The notes: a model not told the origin generated them from the sequence alone. Positions 43,246-52,823 are shown, counted from the first letter of the stretch. The stretch: 64,000 bases of DNA from PWQG01 sp050486205 (GCA_050486205.1 JBJHCW010000008.1:1-64000); one strand, 5' to 3'. Program-made: numbers and translations.

Positions 43246-44027
43246 CAGTCTTCCAGCCGCATGAAACGCTGAAGACTGCCTTCGGCCTGCAGGCGATGAA
43301 AGTGCTCCAGGTCCTGCGCTGTATCCACCTCCAGCCAACCATTGTCGGTGAAGGCGGCGCGCGCCTCCCAGCCAGCGTCGATCAGATACTGCAGAAAGCT
43401 GGTCATGTACATATTGTCGAAATCCTTGCCGTCATACTGCGCCTGCCTGTCCATTGCGTGGTATACCTGGCGCAGTGCCGCCACCTTGTCAGCACGCACT
43501 TTCAGCAGCCCCATATACTGGCCCTGGATGTCCTCGTAGCCACGGGGCTTCTGGCCCAGCTCCACAATACGCGAGCCGTCCTGAAGCCTGAGTGTTTCCG
43601 CATCACTCAATGGGTCGTCCATGCGCGCCTGCCAGAAACTGCGCCACTGTCGGTCAACAGCAATACACAGCGGGGCCTGGCATTGCAGCACAGCCTGCAG
43701 CACGCGCGGTTCATAGATGATGTCGGCGTAGCTGATCAGCAGGTCCTGCTCATCATCCATCCACGACTCGGCGCAGAACAGTGTGCTGACCATATTGGTC
43801 TCGGCGTATCGCGGGTTCAGTACCAGCTGCGCATCCTGAAGCTCGAGCCTGTCGCTACGGTAACCACCGACCACCACAGTATCTGTGATACCTGCTGCTT
43901 TTATGGTATCCAGCTGTCGATGAAGCAATGGCACGCCGTGCAGCGCCACCATGCACTTTGGCCTGTCGTTGGTATAGGGACGCAGTCGACTGCCCTGTCC
44001 GGCCGCAAGTATGATTACGCGCATCAT
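43245..44027 (-). CDS. LicC/Cj1416-like CTP:phospho-compound cytidylyltransferase
   Basis: A 260-residue nucleotidyltransferase with an intact signature VIILAAGQGSRLRPYT...RPKCM at residues 4-25, SYADIIYEP (metal site) and a YMTSFLQYLIDAGW C-terminal part. LicC activates phosphocholine. The neighbours (C26 hydrolase, PEP-synthase-like kinase) instead match Campylobacter Cj1416, which couples CTP to phospho-glutamine. It overlaps the hydrolase gene by 4 bases. The N-terminal domain of the downstream-listed fusion kinase is a diverged relative (both contain YADI and AVD-QWRS). Confidence 0.85.
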   Translation of the reverse strand: MMRVIILAAGQGSRLRPYTNDRPKCMVALHGVPLLHRQLDTIKAAGITDTVVVGGYRSDRLELQDAQLVLNPRYAETNMVSTLFCAESWMDDEQDLLISYADIIYEPRVLQAVLQCQAPLCIAVDRQWRSFWQARMDDPLSDAETLRLQDGSRIVELGQKPRGYEDIQGQYMGLLKVRADKVAALRQVYHAMDRQAQYDGKDFDNMYMTSFLQYLIDAGWEARAAFTDNGWLEVDTAQDLEHFHRLQAEGSLQRFMRLED

Positions 44028-44659
44028 GCGCTCCTGAACAAGGTATCCATCAAGGTGATATCATTTTTATGAAATGGCAGTTCGCGCTCCGGATGCCACA
44101 TGATGCCAACCCAGGGCAGATCACTGTGGCTGACGGCTTCCACACTGCTATCGTGGGAGGCTTGTGCACAAATCGTCAACTCCCCGGCAATATCCTGCGC
44201 CAACATGCCAAGATTGTGGTAGCTGTTGACTTCGCGGTGGTTCATGAACAGTGTGTCGCCGGCACGCACCTGCAAGACATGGCGCGTCGCCACATGCCCG
44301 CCCAGCTCACGCAGCGAGCCACCCAGCACACAATTCATCAGCTGCATGCCCCGGCAGACACCCAGCACCGGCAGGCTGCGGCTACGCGCCCATTGCAACA
44401 GCAACTGTTCAGTGGCATCACGCTCAGGCGCAGGATTCTTCGGGTCCGGCAGATCCGCCAGATCGTTGCCACCACTGAGAATCAGACCTGACACCTGCTG
44501 CCGCTCAATCCATGGCAACACCCGTTTCAGGTCATTGGGCACCGGCACAACATCAAAACCTGCGGTCTCCAGCAGTACCGACCACTGCTGATCCAGGCAA
44601 TCACGGCGTTCGCCGTAGTCGGGCACAAGTTCCACGCGTTGGGTGATGGCTATTTTCAT
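44024..44659 (-). CDS. Class I glutamine amidotransferase-like hydrolase (Cj1417/C26 type)
   Basis: A 211-residue peptidase C26 family protein with nucleophile Cys102 in LGVCRGMQL and the His-Glu pair in MWHPERE (about 189 and 191). In Campylobacter, Cj1417 hydrolyses the gamma-glutamyl amide of CDP-linked glutamine, releasing glutamate and cytidine diphosphoramidate. The same neighbours here suggest the same reaction. A gamma-glutamyl-GABA hydrolase (PuuD-like) role is possible but not supported by context. ATG at 44659 overlaps the kinase stop; a GTG lies one codon upstream. Confidence 0.85.
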   Translation of the reverse strand: MKIAITQRVELVPDYGERRDCLDQQWSVLLETAGFDVVPVPNDLKRVLPWIERQQVSGLILSGGNDLADLPDPKNPAPERDATEQLLLQWARSRSLPVLGVCRGMQLMNCVLGGSLRELGGHVATRHVLQVRAGDTLFMNHREVNSYHNLGMLAQDIAGELTICAQASHDSSVEAVSHSDLPWVGIMWHPERELPFHKNDITLMDTLFRSA

Positions 44660-47600
44660 CACAGGCTCCCCAGTATTCGCCGGTTGACCGGATCCAGCAC
44701 CAGCGTTGAGGCGCCGCTGAGCTGCGCGTAACGCGCCTCGCCCACCCCAATGGCCGCTGGCAGGCCAAACTCGGCCGCACGAATTGCCATATGTGAATTG
44801 GCGCCGCCGTACATCGTGACCAGCCCCGCAATGCCCTGGCCGAACAACCAGTCGTAACCGGGGTCAGCCTGGGGCACCAGCACAATACAGCCGCGGGTCT
44901 GCTGATGTGTTGCTGCCGGATCCAGCTCGATGCACGGCGCGGTAACCGGTGTTGCGCCTACAAAATTCGGTTGGGCCGCCGGATAACGGAATACCGCAAA
45001 GTCCGACGCCGCGCTGATCAACGGCGGCAATTCAATGGCTCGTGCCTGATGACGCCAGTGTGCACCTTCGCGCGCCCGCACGGCAAGCCAGGCCGCCGTG
45101 TCACCGGTGGCAGCACTGCCGCTGGCAACGGCAAAAATGTCTTCAATGGCAATATTGGACAGCGCTTCCCTGTCCAGTCCCTGCTGCTGACCCCACTGGG
45201 CCAGCAACTCAAGCGCCATGGAAAGGTTACGGGTAAACAGGAACTTGGCGTATTCGCGACCCTCAATGGCCGTGCGCATGAACTGCTCCACCGCCGCGCC
45301 TGCCTGTTTCTCACACAAACCGGCCGCTTGCATGGCCTGCGTGAAATCGTTTCGTGCAGCGGCCCATACCTTGCCGGCTGTGCCGCCCTGCCCGGTCGGT
45401 TCGGTGGATGCAGCGGCAACCACCGGCGCCAGATAACGCTGCGGATCGCTGGCATAACAGTCCGCCGTGATGTCATAGGTACCGGGGCGCAGATGCCCAT
45501 AACGTTGCACAAATGCCTGCCATGACAACTCACCGCTGGCGCACAGGCGTGCATCGTCGGAGAGGCGATGGCTCACGGTGCGGATGCCGGCCATGAAATC
45601 GTCCATGGCAGCGCTGCTGATCACGTTCTGCGCCACGGCCGAACGCAGCAGGGCAGCGGCGATGAAGCCGCTGCGCGCCAGGTGGGCAAAAGGCAATACC
45701 CCGTGCTCACGCGCGTCAGCCAGCAACAGCCTCACCCGTTCCAGCGCCGGTGTATCGGCATTGAGGCATTCATCGAAGCGCCGCGTCAGTGTATGGGTGC
45801 GGTCAAGATCCTGTTGCGGGCGCTTCAGGGCGTTTCGGGTAATGTTGAGCAATGAGTGGTGCAGGGTGTCGATCTCTGACGGTGAAAACCCACCCTGGGT
45901 CAGGCGCTGGCGCCAGCGATCAAAGTCCAGCGCCACGCAGGTGGGCACCACGTCAAATTCCACCTTGTCGTGCAAGGTCGGATTGGCCAGCAACCAGTCA
46001 AGACAGAAATCCACCAGCCTGCCAGCAAGCCCGGCATCAATGTCTGCCGGTACAAAAGAGTTAAAGCTGGCACGCACATCCACATAGGGGTGACCGGCGA
46101 AGCTGCGCAGCAGAGGCGTGGGGCGCAGATCGCGATAGCCGTATTCTGCCCGCTGCCTGGCCCAGCTGTCGTCGGTGACCAGGTAACGATACAGACTGAG
46201 GGCCAGGCGTCCTGGTCGGGTACCGATGATTTCTGCCGGATTCCAGTCCGGCATCAGACCAAACACCGCACGCTGGCCCAGCACCGGAAAGAGTGGCCGC
46301 TGAAGGTCATGAAACTGCTGTTCGGCCTGGTGCAACCATGAGTGGGTATCCGGTTCACTGACGCTCAGTGCGGCGTGATCCACTGCAATCGGGCGCACCT
46401 GCAGGATGTGAACCTGCGACCGGGCAGCAATGGCAAACTCCACGTCCAGTGAATCGTAGTCAAGCAGGGTCTCGATTTCCTGCAGTGCCGGCACCAGCGG
46501 TGCAATCGCCGCAGGTAACTGCGCGGCGATCTGCCCGATCCGGTCTCGCCGAATGTACACGGTCTCTTGTTCACCACGCTGACCACTGGTCACCGAACTG
46601 GTGCTGCCACTCACGGCGTCATAATTGATCACGTACCAGGGCGCGCCGTAATCCAGCGTGCGGGTGAACGCCACACCACTGACCTGCACATCGGCCACCA
46701 TGGGCTGCACCAGCACCTGGTTGTCTGCATGGCCATCGGGATAGGAGGCAATGACACGATCCACGGCATCGGACACGGCGGCCCGATCCGCAGCAGGCAC
46801 ATCCAGCACAGATGTGTAGGCGCCGGCATTGGTGCTGGAAAATCCATCCTCGCTGAGCGCGCTGCTGCGCACCACAAGCCGGTGACTGTTGAAGGTCGCC
46901 TGCACGGCGTCCAGGGTGTCTGCCCTGGACGTTTGCCAGTCTGCCACCGTAAAGGCAATCTGATCTTCAATACGGCTCTGGCTCACCAGACCCTGCAGTC
47001 GCTGAAGTGTCTGCGCTTTGGTGCCGAGAATGAAATGGGCAAGGTCCTGGGGTTCATTCAACTCTGCCCAGTCACCTGCAAGGTCCACAGCGCCAACACT
47101 GAAACCCTGCATGCGCAACCACTCAATCAGCGGCGACAGCTTTGCGCTGCCAAAGCGTTCGGCAACAGTGGCACGGTGTTCGCGCAGATATTTCACAACC
47201 GGTGTGGAGAAATGTACCAGGCCAACAAACTCCGCATTGGCCAGTGTCGGGTCGAGTTCGGCGCCCAGGCGGGTCACAGTGCCATGCGTCACATGTACCT
47301 TCTCACAGCGTCGGATGTCCTGCTCACTTCGCCCGGCGTATCGGCTGCGCCATTGACCGTCCACGGCAATGCTGATGTCAGCACGCGGCGCCAACAGTCG
47401 CGTCACCGCCTCACGATGGAACACAATATCGGCGTAGCACACGATGGCCGGCTGCGCGAGTGCGCGTGTGCTGGCGCCAGTGTCCGCACCATCATCAGCA
47501 AAAAGCGGAGCCATCAGCAGTGATGCGGCCGCGCCGGTATCGAGCCAGTGCTCGTTATCGGTGTAACGCAGTTGCGGGTATTGCGCCTTCACCGCTTCGC

Positions 47601-47832
47601 CGGCGTAACCGCAGACAAAATCCACCTGCCGCGCAAAGTCACTGACCGCAGCCAGCAACCAGTCCAGCACACGCTCTTTTCCATGGGCACTGGCAGCCTC
47701 GTCAATGGCGCTGCCGGGCGAATCGTCCTGGGGCGCATCCTGCAGCACACTGGGCGCCTCCCCGCGAAACGGGGGTCCGGCGCCCAGAATAATGACGGTC
47801 CGTTCTGTCAAGGCAATCCGATCAGTCAACAT
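44659..47832 (-). CDS. Nucleotidyltransferase domain fused to PEP-synthase-like (glutamine) kinase
   Basis: A 1057-residue fusion. Residues ~10-270 form a nucleotidyltransferase-like domain with a degraded signature (VIILGAGPPFRGEAPSVLQ) but YADI and AVDGQWRSRY kept. From ~310 lies a PPDK/PEP-synthase ATP-grasp domain (VVRSSALSEDGFSSTNAG). A central helical region follows, then a C-terminal swivelling domain with the phospho-histidine (about 1014) in MYGGANSHMAIRAAEFGLP. The order ATP-grasp then His domain matches Campylobacter Cj1418, L-glutamine kinase. It overlaps the sulfatase-like gene by 11 bases and the hydrolase gene by one. Confidence 0.82.
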   Translation of the reverse strand: MLTDRIALTERTVIILGAGPPFRGEAPSVLQDAPQDDSPGSAIDEAASAHGKERVLDWLLAAVSDFARQVDFVCGYAGEAVKAQYPQLRYTDNEHWLDTGAAASLLMAPLFADDGADTGASTRALAQPAIVCYADIVFHREAVTRLLAPRADISIAVDGQWRSRYAGRSEQDIRRCEKVHVTHGTVTRLGAELDPTLANAEFVGLVHFSTPVVKYLREHRATVAERFGSAKLSPLIEWLRMQGFSVGAVDLAGDWAELNEPQDLAHFILGTKAQTLQRLQGLVSQSRIEDQIAFTVADWQTSRADTLDAVQATFNSHRLVVRSSALSEDGFSSTNAGAYTSVLDVPAADRAAVSDAVDRVIASYPDGHADNQVLVQPMVADVQVSGVAFTRTLDYGAPWYVINYDAVSGSTSSVTSGQRGEQETVYIRRDRIGQIAAQLPAAIAPLVPALQEIETLLDYDSLDVEFAIAARSQVHILQVRPIAVDHAALSVSEPDTHSWLHQAEQQFHDLQRPLFPVLGQRAVFGLMPDWNPAEIIGTRPGRLALSLYRYLVTDDSWARQRAEYGYRDLRPTPLLRSFAGHPYVDVRASFNSFVPADIDAGLAGRLVDFCLDWLLANPTLHDKVEFDVVPTCVALDFDRWRQRLTQGGFSPSEIDTLHHSLLNITRNALKRPQQDLDRTHTLTRRFDECLNADTPALERVRLLLADAREHGVLPFAHLARSGFIAAALLRSAVAQNVISSAAMDDFMAGIRTVSHRLSDDARLCASGELSWQAFVQRYGHLRPGTYDITADCYASDPQRYLAPVVAAASTEPTGQGGTAGKVWAAARNDFTQAMQAAGLCEKQAGAAVEQFMRTAIEGREYAKFLFTRNLSMALELLAQWGQQQGLDREALSNIAIEDIFAVASGSAATGDTAAWLAVRAREGAHWRHQARAIELPPLISAASDFAVFRYPAAQPNFVGATPVTAPCIELDPAATHQQTRGCIVLVPQADPGYDWLFGQGIAGLVTMYGGANSHMAIRAAEFGLPAAIGVGEARYAQLSGASTLVLDPVNRRILGSL

Positions 47833-50566
47833 AGTCGATGACCATCTCGTCGGCGCGCAGGCCGAGGCTGCGTGTGTCAGGCGACATACCCAGGTCAGCC
47901 GGGGCCAGCGGATCACTGATGTTCAGTTGCACGCGCAGCACGTCCTGTCCTTCAATGACCCGGGCCGGCAACAACGCCTGATACCAGTCGGATTCACTGA
48001 GCTGCCATTGATCGATTTCATTGTCATTGACATAAAGTGTGACCTGCTGCTGTGCGAGTACGTCATCCCCCAGAAAAGGCCGGGCAAGCAGGCGCAGTGC
48101 CATATCACGCCCCGCGGCAACAGGTTCGTCCAGTGCAATCTCCAGTACAGCAATTTCGCCGTCGGTCCAGCGATGTGTCGGTTCGGCCAGCGCCCAACCC
48201 TCACGTACAAACCGGTCAGCCTGTGCGCCTTCGGCGAACAGCAGGCTGTCACCGGGTGTATAGAGCGGCAGCGGCTCCAGACGTAGCTGATGCAGGAAGA
48301 TGCCAAGACGCCTGTCATCGGTGCCAGCAAGGTGTTCCACCTGAGACACGGCATCGGGCAACTCCAGCACCACATTCAGACTGCTGGCATTGCCACGAAT
48401 TGCCTCACTGATCTCCAGTTCATACCAGCGCGACTCACTGACCACCCAGTCTGCAACGTGCTCACCGTCAATGCGGACATGCACGCGTTGCGCATCCACA
48501 ATATCATCAATCAGAAAAGGCGCCAGTTGCATTGATATTGTGAACCGCCCCTCCACTGACTCGGCCAGCGGCAGGTTGATGATGGCGCGGCGGCCATCAC
48601 TCCAGAAACCGTCACGCTCCTGCCCACTCCAGCCTGACCCCAACACCTCATGGCCGGGGCTGCCGTCATGGAATCGCAACAGCTGCCCTTCTGCCAACGG
48701 CTGGAGCCGGGCGGCCTGTGTCGGCTCTGCCACAGCCTCGCCCACCAACTGCTCCCCACTTGCCTGCCAGGACTGTGGCAGCCAGCTGTGACCCAGCACC
48801 CGGTACTCGGTCATTGCCGGCAGGTAGTCATCGGTCCAGCCGTCGAACCGGTATTGCAGGTAACGACGTTCGCGCGCCTCACTGTTGCTATAGGGCCAGT
48901 TGTCACTGAAAAGGTCATGACCATCAAGTGCTGCCGAAGAATCCACCGTGGCCATCAGGGTGGCGGCCAGATCCGCCACCGACGCCGGCCGCTCACTGAT
49001 CTGCAGCTCACCCGTGGCCCCGGGCGGCTTGAGCAGCATCAGCGCCAGTCCGGACTCATGATGACTGGATGGCAGCCGGAGCTGTTGTGGCTCGCCCAGA
49101 TCCGGTGGCAGCGTTGTGGCGTTTACACCCACACCGTACTCACCACCGCCGTGCTCTGACACGATGGCAATAAAACTGTTGTTGTACACATTCAAGGCGC
49201 GTAGTTGGTCCAGAAACCGGCGCATGAGATTCAGGCTCGCCACCGAGTGCCGATAGAATCCCTCGCGGTCTATTGACATGTTTTCCATTTCCAGCGCCTC
49301 ATTGAGCAGGAACGGCGCGTGGGGCACAAACAGGTGATAGAAACGAAAAGTGGGCGCACTGGCACCAACCGAGGACAAGGCCTCCATATCTTCCAGCCAA
49401 CGCATACTGTCATGGGGATGGTCGCTACGCGGGAGGTTACGCGGGAGATTGTTGCCGGCAGCAGGCCCGGCACTGTCATCACCCAGCGGCAGTTGTGTCA
49501 CCCAACGGCGGGCGCGCCATTCATGATCATTGAGCCAACGTGGTTTCAGGAAATGAGGAATGACCCTGAACAACCCCACATCCACAAATTCACCGAACGC
49601 CGCCATGCGATCGGACTCGCTGCGATCACGGACAAAATTGCTGGCCACACGCTCGTCAAAGTGGAAAGTGCGCGGAAACAACGGATGCAGGCCCACATCC
49701 CAGCCCTGGGCGAGCAGGCGCTGCGGCACCGAGCCGTCCAGATACGCGCGGCGCATGAACGACAACATGGGTTCGGTGTTCTCGTACCACTGACCGGACA
49801 ACATCAGGGGAATGGAAGGGTAGGTCTTGGCATAACCGGCCAGTGTATCGCGGAACCAGGTGAAACCCTGGAAATCCTGACGGTACGCCGGCTCATTGCT
49901 GATGATTTCACCCAGCACATCAGACTGAAAGGCATCCAGCACCACCACGATGATGTTGCTGTCCTCCGAGTAAGTGAACTGCTCATCATCCAGCGCTGTG
50001 TAAAAGTGATGGCTTGGTGGCTGGGGCGCCTGCCGAACGGTGAAGGTCAGTCCGGCGGCCTGCACGGCCAGTAGTGCCACACACAGGGTCACGGCGTTGG
50101 CAGCAATGGCGGCGGAGAAACGCCAGGCTACAAGCATGGCGGAAAACCACACCACCAATTCGAACACGCCGTGCCAGGTGTAGTCCCGCCAGTTGATGGC
50201 ACCGCCATCCAGCACACCATAATCCTGCACCAGCAGGTTGGCCTGCAACCAGGCCGCCAGTGCAAGCATGACCAGTGTGCTGAGGGCCAGCGTACGCCAT
50301 CGGGCAGCAAGTGTGTGGTTCACCAGCATGCTGGCAGCCAGGGCCAGCAAGAACAGCAGGGCGCTGAGCAGCACAACAAGCACTGCCGCAGGTGCGATCA
50401 GATCAGCCCAGGCCACACTGAAGTCATGCACATTGCCGAAATACACGGTCAATGCCGGAAACAGCACGGCGGTGAGGACAACAGTGACCGAAGCCAGCAA
50501 CATTGGCCCCGGCAACAGGGCTGCCATCCGGGTTCTGCCCGGGGATCTGTGTAATTGCTTCGGCAT
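47822..50566 (-). CDS. Membrane-anchored sulfatase/alkaline-phosphatase-superfamily protein
   Basis: A 914-residue protein with about four N-terminal membrane segments (to ~170) and an alkaline-phosphatase-superfamily domain (about 195-620). This has NIIVVVLDAFQSDVLGE (metal/nucleophile region), YHLFVPHAPFLLN and VSEHGGGEYG. Two beta-sandwich-like repeats of about 130 residues form the C-terminus; each has a GW turn and ends in LGI/LGL-type strands. The family includes LtaS and phosphoethanolamine transferases, so a transfer or trimming step on a surface glycan is plausible. ATG at 50566 has GGGAG upstream. It heads the tightly packed operon. Confidence 0.8.
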   Translation of the reverse strand: MPKQLHRSPGRTRMAALLPGPMLLASVTVVLTAVLFPALTVYFGNVHDFSVAWADLIAPAAVLVVLLSALLFLLALAASMLVNHTLAARWRTLALSTLVMLALAAWLQANLLVQDYGVLDGGAINWRDYTWHGVFELVVWFSAMLVAWRFSAAIAANAVTLCVALLAVQAAGLTFTVRQAPQPPSHHFYTALDDEQFTYSEDSNIIVVVLDAFQSDVLGEIISNEPAYRQDFQGFTWFRDTLAGYAKTYPSIPLMLSGQWYENTEPMLSFMRRAYLDGSVPQRLLAQGWDVGLHPLFPRTFHFDERVASNFVRDRSESDRMAAFGEFVDVGLFRVIPHFLKPRWLNDHEWRARRWVTQLPLGDDSAGPAAGNNLPRNLPRSDHPHDSMRWLEDMEALSSVGASAPTFRFYHLFVPHAPFLLNEALEMENMSIDREGFYRHSVASLNLMRRFLDQLRALNVYNNSFIAIVSEHGGGEYGVGVNATTLPPDLGEPQQLRLPSSHHESGLALMLLKPPGATGELQISERPASVADLAATLMATVDSSAALDGHDLFSDNWPYSNSEARERRYLQYRFDGWTDDYLPAMTEYRVLGHSWLPQSWQASGEQLVGEAVAEPTQAARLQPLAEGQLLRFHDGSPGHEVLGSGWSGQERDGFWSDGRRAIINLPLAESVEGRFTISMQLAPFLIDDIVDAQRVHVRIDGEHVADWVVSESRWYELEISEAIRGNASSLNVVLELPDAVSQVEHLAGTDDRRLGIFLHQLRLEPLPLYTPGDSLLFAEGAQADRFVREGWALAEPTHRWTDGEIAVLEIALDEPVAAGRDMALRLLARPFLGDDVLAQQQVTLYVNDNEIDQWQLSESDWYQALLPARVIEGQDVLRVQLNISDPLAPADLGMSPDTRSLGLRADEMVIDYVD

Positions 50567-50646
50567 GGAGCTCCCTTTCACCGATCATGTCGTCCGAGAT
50601 GACGGCCCAATGATACAGGAATTGGATCGGTGCCACATTGGCGGGT

Positions 50647-52176
50647 TCAATCGGGCTTCACAATCAGATTCACAGCTGTGGCGTGAAAATACAGCTCGTC
50701 CGGATTGCTGTACACACCATAACCGAAGTAGAAATCCACTTCTATCTGCTCGATGCCTATGTCCCGGGCAACCATCTGGGTGAGCACGTCAATGTGCTCC
50801 ACGGCGCCCAGCACGCGTTGCTCGTTCACCGGCACAAGCTGCACCTCGGGCTGGTACTCAACAAACTCGCCTGCGGCGTTCTTGATCAGGGTTTCACCCG
50901 CATCGGTAATGCCGGCAATCACAATGTAGCCCGACTGGCCCTGATGGGCCGGGTCTATTTCTATACGCCCCCGCACATCAAAGGCCTGATCGGCACGCAC
51001 CCGGTTGTGATAGGTCTGCCCGCCATCGGTGGTCACACCACCAAAAAAGCGCGCCTGCGACTCACCACCCTGGAAACTTTCCCGGCCGGGCAGCGTCAGC
51101 AGCTCCGGGCTCTGGTAGGTCATTGCCAGGCGATAATCACCCGTTCCCGTGCTGGAGCGGCGGCACGGCGGGTTGCTGCTGTAGGTATTGGCCAGCAACA
51201 GGTATTCACCCGCCTGAAGGTTCATGGTGATACGGGGATTACAGTTGCCCGCACTGTTTTCATCCAGGGCAATGATGTTGAGCCCGGGTTCGGTCAGCAG
51301 CAGCACACCGTCAAGTGACATTGCCGCGTCCATCTCAACAGTCACCTGCAGATCATCGGCCAGATTCAGGCGGTAGACATCAACCAGGCTGGTGTCGGTG
51401 CCGCCGACCATGATCTGCTGCACCCGACAGGCACCCGGTTGCAGGGCGCCATCCGTCAGACCAAAACCAAGGGGCCGGTTCTCACAGTTGAATTCACCGG
51501 TATACAGTGTATCTGCCCCGGCAATATCATCATCCTGCAGGCGGAAAATGTTCCCGACACGCGAGGCCATGATGGCCGGTATGCCCGGGCCGTCCTCATG
51601 CCCCAGGCCAATGACGTGGCCGAGTTCGTGCAATGCAACCCGGCGGAAATCATATTCACGCGTAGCGTTCGGACCCGGGCGCAGCGGCCCATCGTAGACA
51701 TCAAAGTTCACATTGGCGTTAAAAATCACATCCGATTCAACGATATCGACCGAACCCAGTATGTTGGCTTCACTGGAGGTGATGGTGACCGCCAGCGTGC
51801 TGCTGTTGAAGGCGTCACCACAGACAGTGCTGGCGAAGTCAAACCCGTTTGCCCCGTCACCACCACCGCCGACAAAATTGTTGTTGCCGGTGGGGAAGTA
51901 ACCAATACAGGGATTGCGGTAAGCCGGCGAGATGATGAATTCAAACGCCGTGCTGTCGGTCCACTCCTGCGCGGCATCGGCCAGCGCCGTGGACCAGGCA
52001 ATGCCGCTGGGTGAAACCCCCGGCATGCCCACGTGAATGGTGGCCCTGGCGCCTGGCCATTTGGTGCCCAGGGCACTGATGTCAAAGGCCAGTGCCTTGA
52101 AGGCCAACGGCGCGCCGAGCGTGGCAAGCAATGCGGCTGCGCCCAGGCGGCGGCCTATGGTTGATACCCCGCTCAT
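50647..52176 (-). CDS. Matrixin-like zinc metalloprotease, exported
   Basis: A 509-residue protein with a signal peptide, then a metzincin domain with ALHELGHVIGLGHEDG (His183, Glu184, His187, His193) and a Met-turn-like IPAIMASR. Two downstream beta-rich domains (about 250-365 and 365-509) resemble pre-peptidase or carbohydrate/adhesin modules. All zinc ligands and the catalytic Glu are intact. It overlaps the upstream exported protein gene by 4 bases (ATGA), indicating a functional pair. It ends about 80 bases before the sulfatase-like gene. Confidence 0.85.
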   Translation of the reverse strand: MSGVSTIGRRLGAAALLATLGAPLAFKALAFDISALGTKWPGARATIHVGMPGVSPSGIAWSTALADAAQEWTDSTAFEFIISPAYRNPCIGYFPTGNNNFVGGGGDGANGFDFASTVCGDAFNSSTLAVTITSSEANILGSVDIVESDVIFNANVNFDVYDGPLRPGPNATREYDFRRVALHELGHVIGLGHEDGPGIPAIMASRVGNIFRLQDDDIAGADTLYTGEFNCENRPLGFGLTDGALQPGACRVQQIMVGGTDTSLVDVYRLNLADDLQVTVEMDAAMSLDGVLLLTEPGLNIIALDENSAGNCNPRITMNLQAGEYLLLANTYSSNPPCRRSSTGTGDYRLAMTYQSPELLTLPGRESFQGGESQARFFGGVTTDGGQTYHNRVRADQAFDVRGRIEIDPAHQGQSGYIVIAGITDAGETLIKNAAGEFVEYQPEVQLVPVNEQRVLGAVEHIDVLTQMVARDIGIEQIEVDFYFGYGVYSNPDELYFHATAVNLIVKPD

Positions 52177-52823
52177 GGCTGATCCCCGGCCCGCACCAGC
52201 TCTCGCACGGATTCCCGGAAGCTGGCAGCGCTCAGCGCGGTGCCGGCGCTGCCCAGCGACTGCACCTGCACCCCGGCGGCAGTGCCGTGACTGATACCCA
52301 GCGGCTGCGCCTGGCGCGGTGTGTTCGGGGACGGCACACTGTAAACCGGCTGGTCGTCTGCCGTGTGCACACGCTGCTCGCCGTCAGCCCACTGCTGCAG
52401 GCGGTAGTGGCCCTGTGCCCAGCCAACCAGCGGATGCACCAGATTGTCAGACAGCGATTCCACAAAATAGAAACCGGTTTCCCCGACCTCGGGCAACTGC
52501 ATCTCACCCACCTGCATCATACGGTTACCCACCTGGCCGCCAAGATACCGCAAGGTGATGGCAGACGCTGCGTAATCACCCTTGATCACATGAAGGATAT
52601 CGAATTCCACAAAGCTGTGAATGGTACCCGGTCCGGTCTGGCGCGCCTCTACCGACAACACCCGTCCCTCGAAGATGAATTCGGCAGTGCCCACCACCTC
52701 CTCAAAACTCAGCTGTGCCACCGTGCTGGCCTGCGGCGCTGGCACAAAAAGGAGCAGGAGGGTGAACAGACTGGCAACAAGCAAACCTGGTGCGGTGCGG
52801 ATCCATCGAAGCATGACAGTCAT
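52173..52823 (-). CDS. Exported protein paired with the matrixin-like protease
   Basis: A 216-residue protein with a signal peptide ending near PAPQAST. Its conserved core reads FEEVVGTAEFIFEGRVLSVE, FVEFDILHVIKGD and GETGFYFVESL, followed by a low-complexity Ser/Gly/Ala C-terminus. I do not recognise a named enzyme family. The FEGRV/V-KGD pattern resembles small secreted beta-barrel modules found beside matrixins in marine bacteria. Its 4-base overlap with the protease suggests a chaperone, inhibitor or substrate partner. Confidence 0.7.
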   Translation of the reverse strand: MTVMLRWIRTAPGLLVASLFTLLLLFVPAPQASTVAQLSFEEVVGTAEFIFEGRVLSVEARQTGPGTIHSFVEFDILHVIKGDYAASAITLRYLGGQVGNRMMQVGEMQLPEVGETGFYFVESLSDNLVHPLVGWAQGHYRLQQWADGEQRVHTADDQPVYSVPSPNTPRQAQPLGISHGTAAGVQVQSLGSAGTALSAASFRESVRELVRAGDQP

